From: Melampsora larici-populina 98AG31
Taxonomy: Eukaryota; Basidiomycota; Pucciniomycetes; Pucciniales; Melampsoraceae
Assembly (NCBI RefSeq): GCF_000204055.1
Contig: NW_006768833.1
Location: 386,619-450,618 of the forward strand
DNA length: 64,000 nucleotides
Direction: 5' to 3'
The position numbers and the translations under genes were made by a program. Under the pieces are notes generated by a model. It was given only the letters and a program-made list of their open reading frames with translations, had not been told where the DNA came from and did not search any database. Shown here piece by piece: positions 21,053 to 33,035 of this stretch (positions are counted from its first letter, which is position 1; the number at the start of each line of letters is the position of its first letter).

Positions 21053-23224
21053 CAAATCCCCCTTCCAGCTCGACATCCTCCTCAGACTCACTCGACTCAG
21101 ATCTGTCTTCCAATTCAATATCCTCATCAAACACATTGCCACCTCCTGCCTCATACTCCAGATGTTTTTGTGGTTGTTGATCTGAATCTGATCTGTCTTT
21201 ATCCCTTGGCCTTTTCTTCTTCGTATTACGCTTCTGTTCTCGACTATATAACACAAAACCCCAGCAATATCAAAGGTGATCTTGAATGATACCTTCAAAC
21301 CAATTATGCATCATGCCAATTGGAAGATCTTTGACCGGATCACAATAGGTAAGGTGGTTAAGTTCAGACCAACACACCCCAGTTTTCCTAGGAATGGTAT
21401 CCTTATCACTCAAAGTGACAGCTGCTTTGGATTGGGTTGTGGCGTCCAGGACCTTGGCCTTGGTTCAAAGTCTGCCAATATGAATCCTGAAACCATCATT
21501 TGATTTTGCCCAGCACCATGTGCAGTAGAGAGTTGCGGAATGAGACGCAAAACCCGCAACTTTATGCATACCAACCATATCACCCAGTATCACCGCCAGC
21601 ATTAAATAGGTTCCCTGGTTGGAACATGACCTAGGCTGGGAATATCATTGAGAGAAGAATGTAGAATCAAATCATCTTGCACTGCACATCTGAGGCATAA
21701 AGCATACACTACATATGTGCAAACATCTGAGTAAATCCTTAGCTATCAGCTACATACAGGTCCGCTCAGTCATCTGCTCATCTAGATAAGAAAATCATGT
21801 GTAATACATGCTGTAGCTTTGTTCAGATTGAGACGCACATTTCAAAATATTGACTACATATATCACAATGGCTACTCAGGAAATATTCATGGAACTGTGT
21901 AACAGTAGCAGAATGGGAATCTGATCACTAGGACCTGTATTCCCATCTGGGAACCTCTTTAATGCTGGCAGTGTATTGTGAGTAACTGAACTTGTACTTA
22001 ACAGGCTTGTGGATATTGAGATGTGGCAATGATAATTCCTTCTTCAAGAAGAAGCAAGTCGTCTGTGTGGTCTTTGAGTACATGGCTGATGGTTGTCATG
22101 TCCAGCATGTTTGGTCCTGGAGTTATTCCAGCAACACAGGTGTTCTGAATGAGATTTTGCAGTGAGGGTGGAAGATTCATCCAGTTGAAGGCCAAGAAAC
22201 CCATTGATTGTTGTGCACCACATCTCTTGTTTCCTTGAGGACTGAACCAATTGATGAATAGAGAAAAAACAAGGTTCAAAGGTTTTGGGCCGGTCAAAGG
22301 GTCATTCGGCCAGGTGATCTCCTTCCAAGCTTTGGCCTTCTGGATATCAGATATCTTTGTTTCCTGGGATTTGCCGAGCTCGTCTGACCATTTGTTGATC
22401 TTGTCTTCTATATTTGACTTTGAAAGGAACCAAGTTAACCAGGAAGATAATTCCTGAATGACATAAACATTGCGTGGATAACCAATTTCGGCTGGTACAA
22501 GGCTTGTAAACAGGCTAGGATACTTCTGGTCTTGGCCTCTGTCACGCAGACCTTGGTACATCTTCGTCAGTTCAAAAAGAGCTTCCCCACATACATGAGC
22601 TGTTGGTGATTTTTGGTATGAACACGTCCAAGGTGTGCTTGCCGGTGTGTAGAGGCTGAAACAACTTGGGCAGCAGATTTTTTTCTTTAAGTCAGGACTG
22701 ATAGATAGTGTCTTGATTATTGTACAAGTGTCCTTGGGGAGTTGACGTTCTTCTGTATTGTCTAATAGCGGATGGTTTTGAGCCATTTCTAAAATCTCAA
22801 GAATGAAGACCTGTGCCATGTGACATCATGCACTACTAAGGCCACAGAACAAATGCCACCAGCCTAAAAATATTGCAACAAAAGTGATCACTTGTGATCG
22901 AGTAGGAGAGGAGTGTTAGCTCTCATATGAGGAAGTGTATTGGCAAGTTTTCCGTCACTCACCAGTCAGCAATGAGTCATGGCCACCTATCTGTAGCGCC
23001 TCATACTCCAAATCTTCCTGATGCTTTAAAAATTCTTGAAAATTGTCACGTTCTACTTCCGGAGAGGCTTCACGGCTGCTTGACAAGTGATCTGGTGATT
23101 TTTTTACATCGGCAAGGTGATGCTTGAGCTGAGTTGCTTGGAGTACAAATTGTCTGGGCTGCTGATTTCCTTGTGGGCCACTACACGTTTGACGCACGCA
23201 TCTGGAGCAGGTGCATATGATCAT
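21053..23224 (-). pseudogene. tnp2-type transposase, 5' part (right of the copia 2 insertion)
   Basis: The minus strand starts at 23224 with MIICTCSRCVRQTCSGPQG, a Cys-rich start like that of rust tnp2 proteins. A GTGAGT donor lies near 22965. The main exon (22819-22000) contains CCPSCFSLY, NLVFSLFINWFSPQGNK, WMNLPPSLQNLI and AGITPGPNMLDM, the tnp2 core. Next come ILGDMVGMHKVAGFASHSAT (interrupted by the MITE at 21591-21973), GVCWSELNHLTYCDPV and IGMMHNWFEGII. An acidic tail follows, up to EGGF at the copia 2 junction. CACTA tnp2 transposases cut and paste their own element. In-frame stops near 22000 and 21400 and a frameshift near 21430 make this copy non-functional. Confidence 0.85.
21591..21973. 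mobile_element. CACTA-type MITE (383 bp) inside the tnp2 gene
   Basis: The ends are inverted repeats: CACCGCCAGCATTAAA at the left and, on the opposite strand from the right end, CACTGCCAGCATTAAA, continuing about 40 bp. The 3-bp repeat TAT flanks it at 21588-21590 and 21974-21976. Deleting the element plus one TAT rejoins the tnp2 frame into VQLLTILGDMVGMHKVAG. A stretch around 21690-21850 resembles the arms of the fold-back at 56595-58088. Confidence 0.88.
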
Positions 23225-23389
23225 TGTGATGGTTGGATTTGTGAAAAGAGAAGGGTTTGTCAAAGGAGTATATAGGTAATTGATGTGTTGAAGAGGATCA
23301 AGGGTATCTGGTCCAAGGGTGGATGTCGCAGGCAGTTGTGAGTATGTTGCAGTGAGGAGCTGTATGTCGCACTGTGACTGTAGTACAAG

Positions 23390-23527
23390 GCAATGTTGCA
23401 TGGGAAAAGGGGTGTCACAGCCAAATTTGGCCCTGTCGCTGGTCCTGGCTGTGAACTATCTGCGCCAGCCACATACCGTTGCAGGGCAGAAAGCAACATG
23501 ACATTGCATGTGGTGTCAGTTGGTCAG
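23390..23527. repeat. Right terminal/subterminal inverted repeat of the CACTA element
   Basis: Read on the minus strand from 23515 it matches the left end for at least 115 bp, through GGGCCAAATTTGGCTG to ACACCCCTTT. Confidence 0.8.
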
Positions 23528-25902
23528 AGTGCCGTACTAATACTTGTCTTGGGGTTCACCCCAAGGTTTTATGCGGATGTCTTGGGTTTGACCCCCAAAT
23601 TGAGCAATTGCTTTTTGCACAAAAGATGTTTTAACCATCATTTATCCCTTATTTTGTATAAGGCATCAGTAAGATATGTCATCAAACACTGTGCCCGCAT
23701 GGTGTTTGCTGTCAACAAGCACACACCAGTTCCCTTTGAATCAGTGTGTGCACTTGTCAACCAGCAGACATAGCCTGGCTATGGCGAAAGGTGCTTTACC
23801 TCAGAACTTAACAGTCCTTGCCTCAGATGGTCTTGAACGAAAGAATTTCAGTTGATTTTCATTGTTTGGTGTGAGTGCTCAAATGTTTCCATTGGCATAG
23901 GTGGTGTTTCCATCTTTTTGGTACTTTCAACTTCCTTCAAATCTAGGTAGAGTTCTCAAAGGGATGCTAGCCTAGGTATAACCAGCTGCTTCTTGAAAAG
24001 TATGATAATTTAACAAAACAACACTTACATCACAGGAGTGGTATCCTGAGATATTCAGCCCTGCCCCCTTAATGGGACTCCTAAAAAAATTTAAGAGAAT
24101 AAGAAGAATAAACAGAAATATGTTGAGCTCTTTGTCAATCATCAGATCACATAGTGAGATTTAGACTCTCTTGGCCTCATCAGCAGACCACTTTCTACCA
24201 AAAATACAGGCATCTGTTTGTATTTAATACATGATGGACTTGAGGTTTGGATCTTCTATTTGAATGAATGGAATTGTGTGCACTACTTTCCATACTGCAA
24301 GACACTAATTGAGTGTTTTGTTGGAGAAGGAAGGTGGCGGGTTCCCGATGCAATATAATTTTTAACATAATTATGCAATAAACCTAGTTTTTAGCCTGCA
24401 CCAAGTCTAGGGAAGTGCTGGCCACTGCTGATTATCCAATTGCATGGGTATGTAAAGGTATGCAATTGTATGGGTATCACTGTACAAGTAAGCAAAGTTG
24501 TTGAGTAAGACTTCATGAGTGTTTTGTGATTGCAGCCAGACTGTACCAAAACATTACCACTGAGCTGACCTGATGGGTTATCTCAAGATGCCAAATTTCT
24601 ATGAATGGACTTATGGTGGATATTAAATCTGTCATCCTAATATTATCTATCATAAACAATGATGAGTCCTTATTGTCCTTATCTGCATCACAGACGTTGA
24701 ACACCTGTTCCAAAATTTACACACTTCAAATTCAAAGAATGTTTATTTGCTTGACCCCTATCCATCACCTTATCTGTTCTTTAAGTCCATATCAAATTTC
24801 AGTCTTTGAAGTACCTGTCTCCCAGACACAGAGGCTGCAACTGGTCAAAGTGGTGACTCGACATACATCCCTTATATCATGAAGCAAGACTATCTGAGCT
24901 ACATACATATCACATGATTACCATTATGCTGAAAAGCCATGCAGAATCAATTACTTGAGATTGCATATTGAACCATTAAACTGCACAACTCTATGTCACA
25001 TTGTTTCCTCCATATGCGTAAGAATGAGCTAGCCAAGCACTTGCGGCACGTTGTTCTACCCCTAGCTAGTTGAAATCAGATCAGGTTTTGAAGGGATTGG
25101 TCAAATCAAGAGGACAAATGTAATCAAGCTATTAGTTCAGGTTTAGATGTGTCCTGGATTATTCGACCATAAAAATCTCTATAAACAATGTTCAAATTTA
25201 ACAAAAATACAAATGAAAAAGTAAAAGTAATGGAAACTCAATTTGAATGTCAGATATTACCAAATCTTACATAGGTTCTTCAAGAAACATAAAATAATAT
25301 TTTTTTTGGCTCTAATGTCTAATTGCCAAGAAAGAAAATATGTAAAAAAAAACTCACAAGTTTACGGAAAACATCTATGAAATGAGAATTACTAATATTT
25401 TATAGATTTCGGACTATGTGTTGACTCTATTTGACATGACAAACAACAAGGAAATAAAACCATGGACTAAAAAAATAAGAACGACTATAATTCAACCAAA
25501 ACTGAGGTTTTTTGTAAGACTTAGAACAACGTATCATAAGATGGGAGTAGGTGGGAGACTTTATCGGACTGATAGTCAGACAGCATTCGACTACAGTGGT
25601 CAAAAAGATGTGACCGCGAAAGATGCATATATGTGGCTATTGATGAGAAGCGTGATCGTGAAATGACAAAGGGCGGATAGAGGATAAGTTAAGCGATCGA
25701 GGACCTTGTGAATCGTGGAAAAGCACATTTGATCTTTGAAGGTCTTCATGAAGATGCGCAGAGCGATGAAATAGTATATCACAGATGTTTAGAAGGTCAT
25801 AAGTCCCCCTCGACTAAAGGAAGGAAAGAAAATTCACTCAAATTAGTAAGTGGAGTCTCGAGGAAAACATCTGACTTGCTCTGCAATTATTAAAACTTGG
25901 AC
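23528..25902. other. No gene seen; AT-rich spacer
   Basis: Open frames up to 126 aa occur (the longest overlaps the CACTA end), but none shows a domain or credible splice structure. Short stretches near 24890-24930 resemble CACTA-type fold-back arms (acatacatatcacatgatta), suggesting old MITE debris. Confidence 0.45.
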
Positions 25903-28900
25903 TCACCGGTTTCCAAAAGGGTAAACGATGACTGTCGCAGCGAACAATCCAATTACCAATCCAAGCGAGACTTCAATCAACTGTTGGCCCACCGATAATC
26001 CGTTGGTAAATGATTGAGTTGATTCACGTGTGTTGGCGAAATATAAAAGTCCACCGTTCCCAAGACCAGATGGAAGTTGGAAGAGGATAGGTACAAGTGC
26101 CACAATAAATGCAGTACCTTGGAACATCCTTCCATATATGTTAGCCGCAAATCCAACGACAAAAGATCCAAGTGCAGAGCTGATATCAGATCTATTTGGA
26201 AAAGCTATAGAGGCAAAATGATTTGCTGCCCATCCACCACTAGAAAGAAGAATCGTCACCCAAAGCTCTTTACTTTTAAGTCGGGCTTGTTGACGAAGCG
26301 CTAGAAAAAATGCGTAACCCGGTACGACTATAAACGCCGACCATAGAGGGATGGTCTTGCGGTACCAGATGTCTGTGTGAGTATTTCCGCACGTTCCATC
26401 TACTGCCAACTCTACGTCATGGCCCGAGAATAAAGTCCAGAATTGTGCCCCAACGCTGATACCCAATCCTAAGAACACTGTTCACAAATCGGAAAGATGA
26501 CAAGTAAGCTTCTGGTTTCGACTTGGCACATTTGCTGTCTCGATAAAAAGGTTGAAGACTGAATGACTTACATGCATAGATCACTGCCCAGATCAACCTC
26601 ACACTTCCACTTACGATGCATCGACTCTGAAGCTCTAAAGCAGCACAACAAACTAACCAACCTGGAAGGATAAGAACGATGGACGATGCGATGATAGCCG
26701 AATAACAAAATAAACCGGTTGAGGCCAATCCGGCAGCAATGAAACTTGCTAAGCCTGTCACCACGATCTCGAAGATTTGAGAAAGTACGTCGGATTTGGA
26801 TGCGATCAATAACTGAGCGGCTACTAATCCGGCCCCGAGTGGAGCCGCGACGAGCATATCCAGGAAACTTGAATTGAATGCTGCTGGACCAATGCATGCG
26901 CTGCACAAAGCACCGATTCCGATGGTAGCCAGAGTGCCATACTCAGGTTTTGCTCGCATAAGACGAGAGATCTCGGCAGATGCTTCTTGAACTCCGATCT
27001 TGTCGTGTACGACTTCCCAATGTAAGATAGCCAGGTCGGTGAGCTTTCCGAGATCGACGTTGGGAGACTGTTTTATAAACTTTGTTTCGGACGTATGCGT
27101 AGCTTCGTCCTGGAAGGAGAAGATACATAGTCTATATGCAGGATCAGGTAAGTTTAAACCTTCAAGTTCCCTTGTACACAAGTGAGTCACTCACGAATAG
27201 ATCAACACCATCTGTAGATCAATTTCCAACACTCGTGCAGTCGCCTGAATCTGAGACTCAAGTCTATGAGATGGTCCACCAAACATCATCATGGCTCGGG
27301 TCAATTGAAGAATGAATTGTTGCCTTTGAAGGATCGCTGCGACATGCATGGTAATAAAGATTTCCTCCTGACGTCGCTTCTCCAGCCGTCGTCGTGTGGC
27401 ATGCTGACGAGCAGGTTTCTCTTTCTCACTAAAGGGGTCGTCTCGAGGTGTGCCAGGAGTAGAACCAGAGCTAAAGGCTCCAGCCGTCCGTTTCGCACGT
27501 AGGACCGCAGATTCGTTGTGGTATGTTTTAGGGTCGAGTACTTCACCTAGGGCTTTTAAATTGACCAGACTGCCGGACTTTGATATATGTGATTTACCTC
27601 CACCAATAGATACTCCAAACAAACTACTTGCACTCGAAGCTATACCACCAAATTGACTCTTGGTGCCAGTAGCAGGAGGAGAGAGTTGATTGACATGGCT
27701 TTCGCTGGCGATTCGACGAAGAACGGCCACATCGTCTACCGACGTACTATTCCTCCTCGGAAACTTGGCTTCATAGGTTGGTCCGTAGGGATTGTCTGAC
27801 GGGGCAGGGATTGCAGAGGGTTTTTCATGAGCAGGACTATACCGTCCCACACGGAATCCAGTTTTATGGACTACAGGAGCAACAGTGGAAGCAACTGGAG
27901 CAGCTACACCCCCTAAGCCCATCGCACTAGCTTGTAATGCTCCGATCACTCCAGCGCCAGAGCGAGCTGCAGCCGGTCGTTCGTTCATCAAGGCTCCGGC
28001 CACTTTGGCCCAGCCACGGGAAAGTCGCCGAGGTTTCTCAGCAGAGGTTCTAGCGCTTTGACTGCCAGCTTCAGATTCGTCTTCAGAGCCAACGGATGTG
28101 ATAAGTGTAGTCGAAGAAGACTGTGCGCTGATAGGGTGATTGTAGAGATGAAGGAGAGAACTGAGAACACCATTGCCGACTGGCATCCCATGTCGAGGAA
28201 GAGCGTTAGCGCTGGGAGCCCCAGAACCACTGGCTTGTGGCTGCTGTAAGGTGCCAAAGGAGGGTCGACGTCGACGGGCACCGAGCTTGAACTTGTGCAA
28301 AGAAACCAAGTTGGCGGCCTCGCGCGTGAAAGTCCGCGGACGTCGATCAGGATTCGAAGGTAAACCATCTCGTTCGCCGAATGGCTTTGGAAAGAGGAAG
28401 AAAGCATTTCAATATGATTGAGTCCAATTGTGAGAGTGAGTAAAACAAAACAAAAACGCTTACGATATCCAGGTCAGAGTCAGGCGTAGCAGGTCGACTA
28501 GAGTCGGGTGTGTTCATTGGATCAGCCCTTCGGCGGAAAGGGCGGTTAAGATTGGTGGAGTTCGAAGGATCAGTCGAAGGGGGTTGTTGTTGGGTTTCCG
28601 TGGCAGTTGGGATGGGAGGGAAGTAAGGATTGAACTTGGAGCGGAGAGGAACCTCAGAGACAGAAGCCGTTTCGGGCATAGACAGTGTAAGGTGGGGGAT
28701 CCCAGTCGAGAGCCGAGGTGGGGGAATACCGCTGATAGGAGCTGGGAGAAGGAAAGACGTTACGCCTGGAGTAGAGGTTAAAGGCGTCGGTGTGGGTGTA
28801 GGAGAGTCAGGGTCAAGTGGAGATTGGAAAGGATCTTGAAGAGAGTGAACGCTTGCACGTCGCTCTTCGTCGAAATCCTTCTCACTCAGACCCACCCACT

Positions 28901-29057
28901 GGACCCTACGCTTTTTGTTGGTCGAACTAGAAGAAGCGTTAGAGATAGAAGATGGAAGAGAGGGAGAAAGTAAAGCATTTTGCTTCTTGTCACTGGCGGA
29001 GGGACTGTCTTTTTCTGAAGATGATGACTGGTCCGTGGGTCGAGATGGAGTTGACAT
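25903..29057 (-). CDS. ThrE/Prm10-type multi-pass membrane protein, about 972 aa, four exons
   Basis: Exons on the minus strand are 29057-28464, 28384-27195, 27131-26572 and 26477-25903. All introns are GT-AG and phases add up to 973 codons. Residues 1-500 are Ser/Pro-rich and low in complexity, likely disordered. From about residue 540 the protein matches the two-part ThrE-like family of yeast Prm10: RQEEIFITMHVAAILQRQQF, then MFGGPSHRLESQI, then about ten hydrophobic segments such as LVAAPLGAGLVAAQLLIAS and GALCSACIGPAAF, and a second module starting FLGLGISVGAQFW. Yeast PRM10 is pheromone-induced; the bacterial relative ThrE exports threonine. The substrate here is unknown. The start at 29057 (MSTPSRPTD) is preferred, but an in-frame ATG at 29165 would add 36 residues. 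The stop directly overlaps a GTGAGT donor-like string, so a further small 3' exon is possible. Confidence 0.85.
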
Positions 29058-31617
29058 TGAATACACCAATTCGTTCTCCGCCTGTCGCGCGGAAAGCGAA
29101 CGAGTGGAATATCTTGTGATGTGGTGGGTGTTTATCCAATAAAATGGCCGTTTGCTGCTAAACAAGCTTCAAGTGCTGCTATAATGACGCCCACGACCTT
29201 AAACTTAGAATCGAGAAGCCAGTGGATAGAAGCTTGAAAAGCGATAATTGTTGAAGGAGAATTTATCAGCCTTTAGGTCATGATATGATAGAGTTGACTA
29301 GTATGGTAAATAAATAGTGCCTTTGGGATGTGTGAGGATGAGGAGAAAAGAAAAGGATCTACATTACCTCGAACTGGATGTAGTAACTGCTCTTGAAGCT
29401 GCAGGAGCGATTGCAATGATACAAATCTGGTATCAGATTGAGATAACACTACAAAAATGGCAATAGGAGAATCTTGCGAGGTGGAGATGACACTGTAATG
29501 AGACTCCCGGAGGTAATTTGGATGAGATGCAACTGATGGTTGGACAAGAGGGGGTTCAAAAGCACCACTGAAGTATGCAGAGCAATGAGTGTCTAGAATT
29601 GTTGCTGCTCTTCGATCGTAAATTATGATATAGGGAAATAATTAACGATGATGAAGGGCGATTACATAAACCCTGATGGAGTTTTTTTTTCCGTCGGCAA
29701 TAGTGAAAGGAAGACAGAGGAATCAAGTCTATCGAGTGTGAAAAGGAAAAGAGAATGATAAAAAAGGAATTGATGGGTTTGAAGGGTCAACAATTTGCCT
29801 AGGTGGTAGCGGTTGCACGGGATTGGTTGCACAACGAACAAGCTGAGTAAAATGAAAAAACGACCAGAGTTGGTGTGAAAGAGGGTAAGTAACCACAATG
29901 CCTTCGGTGCACACCCACCGACGGTTAGCGAGAGAAAAAAACATGCGATTTCAGATCCCACTCGAGCTCCCTAAGCCTTGACGGAAGCTTACAAACATCA
30001 TTGTGGCATGAACTGCAATTGTCATGACGAGCTCGTCCAATCGTGTTTGTTAGTAAAGAGCAAGCTAAAGAGGGTCATTAATCAAATTATCTCACACCAA
30101 TAGCCAATTCGATCAAACATTGACGTCTGCAATTGATCGCTTTTCGACGGTACAAATCGATAAAGATCCTAAAAAAGCAAAGCAGAGCAAAGCGAAAGAT
30201 GATGAACTGTATCATGAGTTGATTAGTGTCGTATTCTCATTCGATCGTTTGATTTTATGTACATACGGTTGTCTCTACACATTTCGATATCAAGCTGTGT
30301 TGAAGGTCGTTTCTGGATTTGATGGATGGCACGTAAAGAGTAAGACTCTTGATAAAACAAAGTAACCTAATTCTTCCTCGGTCTCATCGCTACTAGTCTG
30401 CTCAAGGGGGATCCGGAAACCTTGACTCGCCTGTGTGTTGATTATGAAGATGAATATATCAAAAAATCATAGTCAGACACATTTGCCATAAGTTTCTAAT
30501 TTATGATCCTCAATTGGGCCTTTCTTGCGAGTCGACTTAAGGGTGTTCTGAATGAGCCATAACATGACAGATGAGGGGCAAGGAAGAAAGGCCGAAGTGG
30601 CCAACGTGGGCAGAAAGCCTGCATACATTCCGTAGTTACACAAACCAGTGAATATATCTTAGATTGAGTTGCATAAAGAAAATCCCAATGATCAATACCC
30701 GGATGAGCCTTCAATAAGCTCAGTTCGAATATGACTATCCTATCTTCATATGTTTACAGTACTTCGATCATTTAAATCCACAATGGTTAACAGGCTTCTC
30801 GAGGTTCAAGAGACAGGATTCGAGATGCGAAACAACATCGAATGCTCCTTCCAAGTCTAATAAATACTTGCAGTGAACTTGGAAGATATCTTCACTGGAT
30901 GAAACCCCTGATAGCACTCTACGATGCATATATGAGGGGGGATGAAGATGATGGACAAGAGGTGACCAGCATGTATGCACTTACTCAAGCTTATCCACAA
31001 ACTACAACTGATCGTTCATGATATCTGTGTTAATAGTTGCATGTTTATGTGCGTTTAGCGTGTAGACCAACAAGAATGTTAAGGAGTTCGAGGCCAGGGA
31101 AGTTCGAACAAGAGAACAATTCATTGCCGGTTGAGGTCCGGGGATCGTTCAAGATAGTTGAAGATCGGGACACGATCATAAACCACCGTTGCACATCGGA
31201 GAAAAGGAGACATTTTGAGGGTACAATGTAGAATCTGAAGCTAAGGATGAATGGTTAAATTATCGATATAAACGTGCTTGTTCCACTACAGTAGCGACAG
31301 GACCCAGACATGAAAATGGGGTTGTAGCAAGCTATTTTTCAAATCCCCCAAACGTCACAGAGCATCTATAACGAGGTCTAGCGCAACAATACGAATACAT
31401 AGAAAAGAAAAGAAGGTTCAATCATGCCGGATGGATTGAAACATGTCATGAGTTGTGTCTTTCACCGGCCAACAGTCCGAATGACCAACCAGCTCAAGCA
31501 AATCTCAGCTCAAGCCTCAGAGGGTGCTGAGCTGTGCTGAGCAAAGCGAGTGGAGACCTGTGGAGACTTGGTAGAACTTGAGTTTACATAATGCCGAGAT
31601 CAAGTGCAGCTAAACTT
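29058..31617. other. Non-coding stretch upstream of the Prm10-like gene
   Basis: This includes the gene's promoter side. Open frames (for example 30120-30365) lack an ATG or a recognisable domain. I see no supported gene. Confidence 0.5.
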
Positions 31618-31693
31618 AACAAAGTCCGACTCCCGTGCTGTCTCTCGCGACCCGAGCCCCAAGCTCTCGCGAGCGACAGTGTGGGACTTTGTT
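31618..31693. repeat. Small hairpin element (76 bp)
   Basis: The ends AACAAAGTCC and GGACTTTGTT are perfect inverted repeats. Inner stems GTGCTGTC/GACAGTGT and CTCTCGCGA/CTCTCGCGAG extend the pairing with a few mismatches. It could be a tiny MITE or an RNA or DNA hairpin. Confidence 0.75.
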
Positions 31694-32014
31694 TCTATAA
31701 ATATGTAATCCGAAGTAGCGGCCTTTGCCAGCCGCTGGCAGTTCATTTAAGTCATAAAAGGATCCTTTGAGAGGACCTTGAGGTAGCCAGGAGGTTTGTC
31801 AAAATGAAAAAAACGAAGGAACAGCTCGGTGGTTGGCTTATCTGAATGAGCTGTTTCCTTGCTTCAACGTTGCGGCTGGGCGAAAATTTCACATACATAT
31901 TCTTTCATTCACTACGTCATATGTCGGTGCTTTAGTGCTCTACGCTTGAGCCTGCGATCTGCCGATAGCGCCAATGGTACTTTGATATGAATGAACACAG
32001 ATTGGGGATGGTCC
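31694..32014. other. Spacer before the hAT-type MITE
   Basis: No gene seen. The last eight bases, GATGGTCC at 32007-32014, are the left target duplication of the MITE. Confidence 0.5.
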
Positions 32015-32410
32015 AGGACCCCGGAAAGCTCCAGGTCAACTATCCGACCTAAAACCACCCAAATTGACCTTTTCAATACCCTGTGACGCGGTAAAAACCC
32101 AAAAATTGAGGTCAAACAATTCCGGTTTCGCCGGTACGTTCAAAGAGCAAAAATCGCTAAAATTTCCTCACGAGATGAATCCATTCGTTTTTCGTCGGTA
32201 TGTACGTTGAAAAGGGAGTGTTTTTGGCCTTTTTTTCCGGCCAAAGACAAATCCATACCTGTCAGGTCGGTACGTCTGAATTAAAAAAAACGGGTTTTTG
32301 CTCGAAAAAGACCCAAAAAATTCCTTTTTCGTCGGTACGTCAGCGTTTTTTTGGACCCTCGATCCATACATTTTAGGTCGGATAGTTTACCTGGAGCTTT
32401 CCGGGGTCCT
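32015..32410. mobile_element. hAT-type MITE (396 bp) with 8-bp target duplication
   Basis: The left end AGGACCCCGGAAAGCTCC and the matching right end form inverted repeats of about 40 bp with one mismatch. GATGGTCC flanks the element at 32007-32014 and 32411-32418. An 8-bp duplication is characteristic of hAT elements. The interior repeats a motif like cgtcggtacgt at least four times between T-rich stretches. No open frame of note. Confidence 0.9.
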
Positions 32411-32892
32411 GATGGTCCCTGCTATTGATGTAAGAGGTGTTGTATGCAGTTGAGCACGGGTGGATTTAAAGGATGTCAGACAATCACTTTTTTGTGCCTT
32501 TCACGCGGGATAGTACGGTGGCTGTGGAGGGTCAAATGAGTCAAAACCCCAAAGTGCGAACAATCAAGGAAAATGCCAAGTCCAGCCCGCTGTTTGCAAC
32601 TCTGACCGCCCGAATTTGATCCGTCTTTACTCTCAATCAATCAATTGCACACTATCCTGTGTGGCTCGATATTCCGGGCGGGCACTTGCAATTCTGTTGA
32701 TTTGGTGTTGTGACCACCCGCCTTATTTGTGTCAAGTTGATATGATGTTTGATCACCATCTGTCTTATGGCCTTGCTACCATATCTTTGTGAAGACATCA
32801 ACATACACCAAAGCTTTGTTGCTTTCAGCACACGTTCAACATTTGCCATCCTCAGATTGGGCTCAATCAAGAAATTGGTTCATCTACATGAT

Positions 32893-33035
32893 ACAAAGTA
32901 GAATCCAGACACATGCCCGGCCTTGTGCCTGGAATTATTTTGGGTGTAAATTTGGATTTTCTGGGCCAGAATTCAAATTTACAGCTAAAAGAATTCTGCT
33001 CGCAAGGCCAGGGGCGTGCCCAGATTCTACTTTGT
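32893..33035. mobile_element. Small fold-back element (143 bp)
   Basis: Terminal inverted repeats begin ACAAAGTAGAATC at both ends and continue with interruptions for about 65 bp, so nearly the whole element pairs with itself. No clear target duplication was found. Confidence 0.7.

Larger units (their letters stand above)
14564..23527 (-). mobile_element. Decayed CACTA (EnSpm) DNA transposon carrying a tnp2 gene, with nested insertions
   Basis: The two ends carry inverted repeats of at least 115 bp: left from 14564-14576 inward, right from 23515-23527 inward. Both share CATGCAATGT, then TGTTGCTTTC, then GGGCCAAATTTGGCTG. Between them, on the minus strand, lies a tnp2-type transposase gene. 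The exact termini are uncertain. One reading starts CACTGCATGC at 14576 and ends at 23515 with a TCA repeat on both sides. Similarity continues about 12 bp further out, where the right end reads CACTCTGACC. Removing the copia insertion leaves an element of about 3.4 kb. Confidence 0.8.

Noticed and set aside
14573..23518. TCA as a firm 3-bp target duplication of the tnp2 element
   Set aside because: TCA is present at both sides, but similarity of the ends continues about 12 bp beyond it, so the true termini may be further out. Kept only as one option.
25800..25903. Extra C-terminal exon of the Prm10-like gene after the GTGAGT at its stop
   Set aside because: The nearest in-frame acceptor would give an intron of 26 nt, too short. 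No other exon looked convincing.
30120..30365. 81-residue open frame divergent from the Prm10-like gene
   Set aside because: It lacks an ATG at its start, shows no domain, and has no splice or promoter support.
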